Shown piece after piece: positions 1-5,510 of a stretch of DNA of 13,790 bases. This DNA comes from Pseudoselenomonas ruminantium (lineage in GTDB: Bacteria; Bacillota; Negativicutes; Selenomonadales; Selenomonadaceae). The notes below the pieces were generated by a model. That model did no database searches. It was given only the letters and a program-made list of their open reading frames with translations, and had not been told where the DNA came from. The stretch spans positions 10,959 through 24,748 of the forward strand of contig DFHU01000017.1 of assembly GCA_002373045.1 (NCBI GenBank). The letters run 5' to 3'. Position numbers and translations under genes: made by a program. Each line of letters opens with the position of its first letter. The first letter of the stretch is position 1.

Positions 1-1140
1 GTGCTCAAAGAGGAAATGCGCCGCCTTAATTCCATCATTATGGAAGCTGCCGATGCCACCAAGGTTCCGGCAGGCGGAGCACTGGCGGTAGACCGTCATG
101 GGTTCAGTCAGTATATTACCGACAAGGTGAGCAGTCACCCCAATATCACGGTTATTCACGAGGAAATGGAAACCATCCCCTTGCGTGATGATGCGATTAC
201 CATTGTGGCCAGCGGCCCGCTGACGGAAGGCAAGCTGGCTGAGGAAATCGCCAAACTCACTGGCAATGATTCGCTGTACTTCTATGATGCAGCAGCACCC
301 ATTGTGAGCCTCGAATCCGTGGATATGACCAAGGCTTACCGCGCTTCCCGTTATGGCAAGGGCGAGGCGGCGTATATCAACTGTCCGATGACCAAGGAAG
401 AATATCAGGCGTTTTGGACGGAGCTGGTCAATGCCGAAAAAGCACCGACAAAGGATTTTGAAAAGGAAAAATTCTTTGAGGGCTGTATGCCGGTAGAAGT
501 AATGGCAAGCCGCGGGGAAGATACCCTGCTGTTCGGCCCGTTAAAGCCGGTGGGGCTGGAACATCCGGAAACCGGCGTGCGCCCCTATGCGGTGGTACAG
601 CTGCGGCAGGATAATGCTTCGGCAACCCTTTATAACATTGTGGGTTTCCAGACGCACCTCAAATGGCCGGAACAGCGCCGGGTCTTCGGCATGATTCCGG
701 GACTGGAGCATGCCGAGTTCCTGCGTTATGGCGTTATGCACCGCAATACGTTTTTGAATTCGCCAACGCATATGCGTCCGACCTTCCAGTTCAAGGGCAT
801 CGACAACTTGTTCTTTGCCGGACAGATGACTGGCGTGGAAGGCTATGTGGAATCGGCAGCTTCGGGGCTGGTGGCCGGTGTTAATGCCGCGCGTATGGCA
901 CTGGGGAAAGAACCATTGGTATTCCCTGCGGAAACCTGTCATGGGGCTTTGGCGCATTACATCACCACCAGTGAGGCCAAGCATTTCCAGCCCATGAATG
1001 TGAATTTCGGCATTTTGCCCACCATTGTCATGCGCAATGAAAACGGCAAAATCATCAAGGATAAAAAAGCAAAGAAAATGAAACTTGCTGAGCGGGCGTT
1101 AAAGGCGATTGAGGACTTTAAGCCGGCTATTGGAGGCTGA
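1..1140 (+). CDS. trmFO: TrmFO, folate/FAD-dependent tRNA (uracil-54-C5)-methyltransferase, 5'-truncated by window edge
   Basis: This enzyme makes m5U54 (ribothymidine) in the tRNA T loop, using methylene-tetrahydrofolate as carbon donor and FAD(H2) as reductant; it is cytosolic. 379 codons are present. The GTG at base 1 is an internal Val codon (family context ...GxLKEEMRRLNS), so about 64 N-terminal residues, including the Rossmann GxGxxG and the first catalytic-region Cys, lie outside the window. Visible family signatures are NCPMTKEEY (window codons 127-135), EGCMPVEVMASRGEDTL with Cys at window codon 162 (equivalent to Cys226 of B. subtilis TrmFO), GFQTHLKWPEQ, and the FAD-binding tail FFAGQMTGVEGYVESAASGL (from codon 271). 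The stop is TGA 1138-1140, and the Shine-Dalgarno for hslV (GGAGG 1132-1136) lies inside its last codons, suggesting coupling. The family assignment is very secure; only the 5' end is unknown. Confidence 0.97.
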   Translation: MLKEEMRRLNSIIMEAADATKVPAGGALAVDRHGFSQYITDKVSSHPNITVIHEEMETIPLRDDAITIVASGPLTEGKLAEEIAKLTGNDSLYFYDAAAPIVSLESVDMTKAYRASRYGKGEAAYINCPMTKEEYQAFWTELVNAEKAPTKDFEKEKFFEGCMPVEVMASRGEDTLLFGPLKPVGLEHPETGVRPYAVVQLRQDNASATLYNIVGFQTHLKWPEQRRVFGMIPGLEHAEFLRYGVMHRNTFLNSPTHMRPTFQFKGIDNLFFAGQMTGVEGYVESAASGLVAGVNAARMALGKEPLVFPAETCHGALAHYITTSEAKHFQPMNVNFGILPTIVMRNENGKIIKDKKAKKMKLAERALKAIEDFKPAIGG

Positions 1141-1149
1141 TTAGATATC

Positions 1150-1692
1150 ATGGAAACACAATTTCATGCAACAACAATCTGCGCTGTGCGCAAGAATGGC
1201 AAAACCGCTATCGCCGGTGACGGTCAGGTGACTTTCGGCGAGCATACGATTATGAAGGCGAATGCCCGCAAGGTGCGCCGTCTTTACCACAATCAGGTGC
1301 TCGCAGGTTTCGCCGGCTCGGTAGCCGATGCGTTTACCCTGTTTGAAAAGTTTGAGGCGAAACTGGAGTCCTATAACGGCAATCTGCAGCGGGCGGCTGT
1401 GGAACTGGCAAAGGAATGGCGTACGGACAAGATTCTGCGCAAGTTGGAAGCCCTGCTTTTGGTAGCCGACAAGGACACCATGCTGATGCTTTCCGGCAAC
1501 GGTGAGGTCATTGAACCGGACGGGGATGTGGCAGCCATTGGTTCCGGCGGCTTCTATGCCCTGTCCGCCGGTCGGGCGATGGCGAAGCATACGGAGATGA
1601 GCGCCGGCGAGATCGCCAAAGAAGCACTGTCGATTGCTGCCGATATCTGCGTATTTACCAATCATAATATCAAGGTTGAGGAGTTAGACTAA
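1150..1692 (+). CDS. hslV: HslV (ClpQ/CodW), proteolytic subunit of the HslUV protease
   Basis: HslV is an N-terminal-nucleophile peptidase of 180 aa (family about 175-180) that forms the double-hexamer proteolytic core opened by HslU. The signature HATTICAVRKNGKTAIAGDGQVTFG is at residues 6-30; by homology Thr8 is the catalytic nucleophile, preceded by a seven-residue leader METQFHA. Further family motifs are LAGFAGSVADAFTLFEKFEAKL, KEWRTDKILRKLEALLLVADK and the IGSGGFYALSAGRAM segment. The start ATG1150 is nine bases after the trmFO stop; its Shine-Dalgarno GGAGG (1132-1136) is 13 bases upstream, a little long. The stop TAA (1690-1692) directly abuts the hslU ATG. In B. subtilis the homologue CodW uses an N-terminal Ser. 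No Ser is present in this leader, so a Thr nucleophile is expected (inference). Confidence 0.98.
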   Translation: METQFHATTICAVRKNGKTAIAGDGQVTFGEHTIMKANARKVRRLYHNQVLAGFAGSVADAFTLFEKFEAKLESYNGNLQRAAVELAKEWRTDKILRKLEALLLVADKDTMLMLSGNGEVIEPDGDVAAIGSGGFYALSAGRAMAKHTEMSAGEIAKEALSIAADICVFTNHNIKVEELD

Positions 1693-3093
1693 ATGGAAGA
1701 ACTTTTTGGAACAAACGAACAGACTCCACGCCAGATTGTGGAGGAACTCAATAAATATATCGTTGGCCAGGATGAAGCAAAAAAATCCGTGGCTATTGCC
1801 CTGCGCAACCGCTGGCGCAGCCGTAAGCTGTCCAAGGAAATGCAGGAAGATGTGGTGCCCAAGAACATTTTGATGATTGGTTCCACAGGTGTCGGCAAGA
1901 CGGAGATTGCCCGCCGTCTGGCCAAACTGGTCAAGGCTCCGTTTATCAAGGTAGAAGCTACTAAGTTCACCGAAGTCGGTTATGTGGGCCGGGATGTGGA
2001 ATCCATTATTCGTGACCTTGCCGAGACTTCCGTGCGCATGGTGCGTCAGCAGCGCATTGAATCCGTACAGGATAAGGCAAAGGAAATGGCAGAAGAACGC
2101 ATTTTGGATGTGTTCGTTCCCGAACCGAAGAAGAACAGCAATCCTTTGGGACGCTTGTTTGGCGGCAACGATGAAGATAATGAGCAGCAGGAACAGCCGG
2201 CAGAACCCAAGTACCAGGCTGGTCGTGAATGGGTACGCAAGCGTCTGCAGAAGGGTGAACTCGAGCAGGAAACCATCGAGATTGATGTGGAAGATTCCAG
2301 CAAGCCGATGGTTGGCATGTTCGCCGGTTCCAGTCTGGAGAGCATGGGCGACAATATTCAGGACATGATTGGCAATTTGATGCCCAAACGTCACCGCAAG
2401 CGCAAGGTTACGGTAGAGCAGGCCCGCAAGATTTTCACGCAGGAAGAAGCGGACAAGCTTATCGATATGGAAGCCGTGGCCGATGAAGCTGTGAAGGTAG
2501 CCGAATACAGCGGCATCGTGTTCCTGGATGAAATCGACAAGGTGGCCGTCAAGGGCAACAGCTCTGGTGCTGATGTGAGCCGTGAAGGCGTGCAGCGCGA
2601 TATTCTGCCCATCGTGGAAGGTTCCACGGTCATGACGAAATACGGCCCTTTGAAGACCGACCATGTGCTCTTTATCGCTGCTGGTGCTTTCCATATGGCA
2701 AAGCCCTCCGATTTGATTCCGGAATTGCAGGGGCGCTTCCCTATCCGCGTGGAACTCAAATCCCTGCGCAAGGAAGATTTCCAGAAAATCCTTACGGAGC
2801 CGCAGAATGCCCTGCTCAAGCAGTATCAGGCTATGCTGGCAACGGAAGATGTTGAACTGGAATTTAAGGACGAGGCCATTGCCCGTCTGGCCCAACTGGC
2901 CTGCGATGTAAACGAGCAGGCTGAGGATATCGGCGCCCGCCGACTGCATACCCTTTTGGAGAAGCTGTTGGAAGAAGTGAGCTTTACGGCACCGGAACTC
3001 ACGGAGAAAAAGGTTGTTATTGATGCCGACTATGTGGATAAGCAGTTAGCGGATATTGTAGTGAACCGTGATTTGTCACAGTTTATTCTCTAA
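1693..3093 (+). CDS. hslU: HslU (ClpY/CodX), AAA+ unfoldase of the HslUV protease
   Basis: HslU is a hexameric AAA+ ATPase that unfolds substrates and feeds them to HslV. At 466 aa it is in the normal range. Visible in order: YIVGQDEAKK (22-31), Walker A GSTGVGKT (63-70), pore-loop motif GYVGRD (96-101), the variable intermediate (I) domain at about 110-240, rich in acidic residues and Gln (PEPKKNSNPLG... EDNEQQEQ), Walker B IVFLDEID (275-282), ELQGRFPIRVEL (344-355), sensor-2 GARRL (414-418), and a C-terminal tail ending LSQFIL. In the family this tail inserts between HslV subunits and activates them. The ATG follows the hslV stop with no gap; the Shine-Dalgarno GAGGAG (1678-1683) is nine bases upstream, inside hslV. 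It is therefore translationally coupled to hslV as part of one transcript. A 6-bp dyad around the stop codon has no T-run and does not look like a terminator. Confidence 0.98.
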   Translation: MEELFGTNEQTPRQIVEELNKYIVGQDEAKKSVAIALRNRWRSRKLSKEMQEDVVPKNILMIGSTGVGKTEIARRLAKLVKAPFIKVEATKFTEVGYVGRDVESIIRDLAETSVRMVRQQRIESVQDKAKEMAEERILDVFVPEPKKNSNPLGRLFGGNDEDNEQQEQPAEPKYQAGREWVRKRLQKGELEQETIEIDVEDSSKPMVGMFAGSSLESMGDNIQDMIGNLMPKRHRKRKVTVEQARKIFTQEEADKLIDMEAVADEAVKVAEYSGIVFLDEIDKVAVKGNSSGADVSREGVQRDILPIVEGSTVMTKYGPLKTDHVLFIAAGAFHMAKPSDLIPELQGRFPIRVELKSLRKEDFQKILTEPQNALLKQYQAMLATEDVELEFKDEAIARLAQLACDVNEQAEDIGARRLHTLLEKLLEEVSFTAPELTEKKVVIDADYVDKQLADIVVNRDLSQFIL

Positions 3094-3242
3094 GAGAAAA
3101 TAATATGAAAATTTAATTAAAAATATTATTATACATCTATGATTATTTTGAAAAATATGATAAAATATCCATAGATGTGTATGAGCAGTCCTGTTCGTGA
3201 GTGGACAGGACTGTCAAAATATTTTGTAAAGGAGAAAGCTAC
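3094..3242 (+). promoter_or_regulatory. codY upstream control region (CodY-box candidate, inverted repeats, promoter-like elements)
   Basis: This AT-rich stretch lies between hslU and codY. (1) 3099-3113, AATAATATGAAAATT, matches the published CodY box AATTTTCWGAAAATT at 12 of 15 positions. A weaker 11/15 match is at 3142-3156. (2) An inverted repeat has arms 3130-3141 and 3170-3181 (12 bp with one G-T), flanking promoter -10-like sequences TATGAT (3156-3161) and TAAAAT (3161-3166); no convincing -35 is correctly spaced. (3) A perfect 9-bp dyad CAGTCCTGT (3186-3194) / ACAGGACTG (3205-3213) lies in the probable 5' leader, without a following T-run. (4) The Shine-Dalgarno AAAGGAG (3228-3234) is eight bases before ATG3243. 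The arrangement fits an autoregulated promoter, but read-through from hslU is also possible. AT-rich sequence makes chance matches likely. Confidence 0.45.
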
Positions 3243-4028
3243 ATGGCATCATTATTAGAAAAGACCAGAAAAATCAACCGCCTCCTGCAGCGTTCGGAAA
3301 ATGTGGAATACGATGGAATTTCCCGGGTGCTTAGCAACGTTCTTAATGCGAATGTCTATATCACCAATAAGAAGGGCAAAATTTTCGGCTATGCCTTTGT
3401 GGATGATTTTGAATGCGACCTGATGGTGGATAAGGTAATCAATCAGGGCGAATTCCCCAAGACCTATGTGAACTGGCTTATGCGCATGGATGAGACCAGT
3501 GCCAACCTGCATTCCAAGACCGGCATGTGCGCCTATGAGGAGAATACGAAGTGCCTCTTCAATGGCAAGAACACGACCATCGTTCCCATCTATGGTGTGG
3601 GAGAGCGCATTGGTACTTTGGTCGTAGCCAAGTATGATGAAGAATTTAATGATGATGATTTGCTGCTCTGTGAGTATGGTGCTACGGTAGTGGGCATGGA
3701 AATGCTTCGCGACCATGCAGAAAAAATCGAAATTGAGGCGCGCAAGAAGGCCACTGTGCAGATTGCCATCGAAACGCTGTCTTTTTCGGAAAAACGAGCT
3801 GCAAAAGCTATTTTGGAAGCCTTGCCGGATGATACCGAGGGTATCCTGGTAGCTTCTAAGATTGCGGATAAAGTGCAGATTACGCGTTCGGTTATCGTTA
3901 ACGCCTTGCGGAAGTTTGAGTCTGCTGGTGTGATTGAATCGACTTCATTGGGTATGAAGGGCACGCGTATAAAAATTCTCAATGAGCATCTGATGGAAGA
4001 AGTTCGGAAACTGGATGTGAATATTTGA
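3243..4028 (+). CDS. codY: CodY, GTP- and branched-chain-amino-acid-sensing global transcriptional regulator
   Basis: CodY is a DNA-binding dimer that represses (sometimes activates) nutrient-uptake, biosynthetic and motility genes when GTP and Ile/Leu/Val are plentiful. The protein has 261 aa (B. subtilis CodY 259). An N-terminal GAF sensor domain (about 1-155) starts MASLLEKTRKINRLLQ and contains the ligand-pocket motif FPKTY (71-75) and TTIVPIYGVGERIGTLV. A linker helix (about 160-185) follows, then a winged helix-turn-helix with ILVASKIADKVQITRSVIVNALRKFESAGVIES and SLGMKGTRIKILN. ATG3243 is preferred over an in-frame upstream start at 3201 because AAAGGAG is eight bases upstream of it and the family begins at this point. 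The position of the isoleucine-binding Arg61 of B. subtilis appears to be Leu60 here. A strong terminator follows immediately. Confidence 0.97.
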   Translation: MASLLEKTRKINRLLQRSENVEYDGISRVLSNVLNANVYITNKKGKIFGYAFVDDFECDLMVDKVINQGEFPKTYVNWLMRMDETSANLHSKTGMCAYEENTKCLFNGKNTTIVPIYGVGERIGTLVVAKYDEEFNDDDLLLCEYGATVVGMEMLRDHAEKIEIEARKKATVQIAIETLSFSEKRAAKAILEALPDDTEGILVASKIADKVQITRSVIVNALRKFESAGVIESTSLGMKGTRIKILNEHLMEEVRKLDVNI

Positions 4029-4036
4029 TTTGTTTC

Positions 4037-4069
4037 AAGGTCGGTACATGGGTGCCGGCCTTTTTTTTT
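4037..4069 (+). terminator. Intrinsic terminator after codY
   Basis: The stem is 4037-4047 AAGGTCGGTAC paired with 4052-4062 GTGCCGGCCTT (11 bp including two G-T pairs), with loop ATGG (4048-4051). A run of nine T (4061-4069) follows. It lies nine bases after the codY stop and separates codY from the flagellar operon, which therefore needs its own promoter. Confidence 0.93.
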
Positions 4070-4226
4070 AGTGAATACTATTGACTACTTGTTTTAAAAT
4101 GAAAAAAATGATAAAGTGGGAAGGAGTTAGAGGGCTTATGTAGAAAATAAATAAAAGGCAACTGTATGAATACGAGAATAAACGGTCGATTGAACGATGG
4201 CAGACAGAGGGGATGTGATTAGAGGT
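4070..4226 (+). promoter_or_regulatory. Leader and probable promoter region of the flagellar operon
   Basis: There is no conventional gene here. A sigma-A-like candidate is TTGACT (4081-4086) with a 17-base spacer to AAAAAT (4104-4109); the -10 is weak (4 of 6). No good sigma-28 match was found. A strong Shine-Dalgarno AAGGAG (4121-4126) leads 11 bases later to ATG4138, which is immediately followed by TAG (an AUG-stop pair). A second small frame runs from ATG4166 to TAG4222 (18 codons, MNTRINGRLNDGRQRGCD), with AAAGG at 4154-4158 seven bases upstream. Its stop ends four bases before the preferred flgB start ATG4227. Whether these small frames are translated cannot be told from sequence; they could couple translation into flgB or be chance. 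Confidence 0.4.
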
Positions 4227-4649
4227 ATGCTGGAACAGATAATGAACTCATCTAATTTTGATTACCTTTCCCGGGGGTTGGAGGCTGCCAATTTGCGACA
4301 TGAAGTGATCAGCAATAATATCGCTAACGTGAACACGCCGCATTTTAAGCGCAGCGCGGTGAACTTTGAGGATTTGCTGGCCAAGGAACTGCATTTGGAT
4401 GATGAAGGCAAGCGTTTGGATGTTGTGCGGACGCATGACCGGCATTTGCCTATTCCGATTCATGGCAAGGTTCATGCTGTCATAGAAGAGGATGATACCA
4501 CTACTATGCGCGTGGATGATAATAATGTCGATATTGATATTGAAATGGCAGGTCTGGCCAAGAATCAGCTCTATTACAACGCGATGACCACAGAGCTGGG
4601 AGGCTTTATGACCAGAATGAAAAATGTTATTACCAGCGGTCAGAGTTGA
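4227..4649 (+). CDS. flgB: FlgB, flagellar proximal rod protein
   Basis: FlgB is one of the proximal rod subunits that sit on the FliE/MS-ring assembly after export through the flagellar type III apparatus. From ATG4227 the product is 140 aa (family about 130-140). The N-terminal rod-family motif LRHEVISNNIANVNTPHFKR and the FEDLL segment are diagnostic. The C-terminal part, VDNNNVDIDIEMAGLAKNQLYYNAMTTELGGFMTRMKNVI, is the helical axial-family tail. The start is uncertain. ATG4227 aligns best with homologues (about 22 residues before the LRHEV motif) and lies just after a short upstream frame, but lacks a well-spaced Shine-Dalgarno; AGAGGGGA (4206-4213) is 13 bases away. ATG4197 (150 aa) and ATG4242 (135 aa) are alternatives. 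It is the first gene of the flagellar operon, with flgC next. Confidence 0.94.
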   Translation: MLEQIMNSSNFDYLSRGLEAANLRHEVISNNIANVNTPHFKRSAVNFEDLLAKELHLDDEGKRLDVVRTHDRHLPIPIHGKVHAVIEEDDTTTMRVDDNNVDIDIEMAGLAKNQLYYNAMTTELGGFMTRMKNVITSGQS

Positions 4650-4685
4650 TGACGGTTGGTAATAGAAAGTGTAAAGGGAATGACC

Positions 4686-5132
4686 ATGAGTATGTTCTTA
4701 GGGATTGATGCAGCAGCGTCAGGTCTTACGGCGGAGCGGCTGCGTATGGATGTTATATCCAATAATATTGCCAATGCCAACACCACCCGTACGGAGCAGG
4801 GCGGGGCATATCATCGGCGGTATGTTGTTTTCGAACCAAGAGTTAAAAATGATGGACCATTTCAGAGTTTTTTAAAAAAAGCGGCAAATAAACTGGAGGC
4901 TGGAGATGGTGTACGTGCTACCCGCATTGAGAGTGATAATATGCAGGGGCCGCTCGTATACGATCCGGGACATCCGGACGCCAATGCAGACGGCTATGTA
5001 GAACGCCCCAATGTCAATGTGGTGGCGGAAATGGTGGATATGATTACGGCGTCCCGTGCTTATGAAGCCAATACGACAACGATTAATGCTGCCAAAGCCA
5101 TGGTAACCAAGGCTTTGGATATGGGGAAATAA
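4686..5132 (+). CDS. flgC: FlgC, flagellar proximal rod protein
   Basis: FlgC is a proximal rod subunit exported through the flagellar secretion system. The product is 148 aa (B. subtilis 150). The rod-family N-terminal signature LRMDVISNNIANANTTRTEQGGAYHRR is present, followed by YDPGHPDANADGYVERPNVNVVAEMVDMITASRAYEANTTTINAAKAM, the classical FlgC/FlgG-type C-terminal motif. ATG4686 is chosen because AAGGG (4674-4678) is seven bases upstream and the product then begins MSMFLGIDAAASGL, as homologues do. An in-frame TTG at 4656 and ATGs at 4680 and 4692 are possible but less well placed. The gap to flgB is 36 bases with no terminator, so both are on one transcript. Confidence 0.96.
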   Translation: MSMFLGIDAAASGLTAERLRMDVISNNIANANTTRTEQGGAYHRRYVVFEPRVKNDGPFQSFLKKAANKLEAGDGVRATRIESDNMQGPLVYDPGHPDANADGYVERPNVNVVAEMVDMITASRAYEANTTTINAAKAMVTKALDMGK

Positions 5133-5167
5133 GTTTACAGCGTTTAATGATTTGAGAGGATAGCGAT

Positions 5168-5470
5168 ATGGAAATTGCACCATTGGCGATGACTCCTGTG
5201 TCCATGCATGCGGACAGCCATTTGGGGGAGACACAGGAACCAAAAGAAGTGAAGAAGTTTGGGCAGTATTTGACGGATGCCCTGAAGAAAACAAACGCTT
5301 TACAGCTGGAATCGGATAGAGAAAATGCCCTTCTGGCTGCCGGACGCATAGAAGATGTTTCTCAAGTGGTGATTGCCGCTCAAAAAGCGGATATCGCCCT
5401 GCAGCTGACCCTTCAGATGAGAAACCGGGCAATGTCGGCATATCAGGAAATCATGCGTATGCAGGTATAG
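5168..5470 (+). CDS. fliE: FliE, flagellar hook-basal body adaptor between MS ring and rod
   Basis: FliE joins the FliF MS ring to the first rod subunits and is an early export substrate. It is 100 aa, the usual size. The family features are a low-complexity N-terminus, FGQYLTDALKKTNALQLESDR (about 36-56), and the conserved C-terminal half with EDVSQVVIAAQKADIALQLTLQMRNRAMSAYQEIMRMQV, in which the VVIAAQKADIALQ and RNRAMSAYQEIMRM blocks are diagnostic. The start ATG5168 has AGAGGA (5155-5160) seven bases upstream. It lies 35 bases after flgC and 40 bases before fliF, in the conserved flgB-flgC-fliE-fliF order. Confidence 0.96.
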   Translation: MEIAPLAMTPVSMHADSHLGETQEPKEVKKFGQYLTDALKKTNALQLESDRENALLAAGRIEDVSQVVIAAQKADIALQLTLQMRNRAMSAYQEIMRMQV

Positions 5471-5510
5471 TGACAAATAGAGACTGATTCTACGTGAAGG
5501 GATTGAGATC

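Noticed and set aside
541..984. Minus-strand open frame opposite trmFO
   Set aside because: It lies entirely within conserved TrmFO coding sequence, with no Shine-Dalgarno or recognisable motif.
1684..2949. 421-codon open frame on the minus strand opposite hslU
   Set aside because: The product has no recognisable family and a shadow-like composition (many His, Leu, Phe), and it lies wholly inside a certain AAA+ gene. It is a by-product of codon bias on the + strand.
3086..3098. TTCTCT-a-AGAGAA dyad at the hslU stop, as a terminator
   Set aside because: Short stem with a one-base centre and no T-run; it cannot be called a terminator.
3201..3242. Upstream in-frame start for CodY adding 14 residues
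   Set aside because: It falls inside the leader dyad, has no Shine-Dalgarno, and the CodY family begins at the MASLL start at 3243.
4095..4114. TAAA...GATAA in the flgB leader as a sigma-28 promoter
   Set aside because: The spacing between the elements is eight bases, not about 15, and the -10 matches only 5 of 8.
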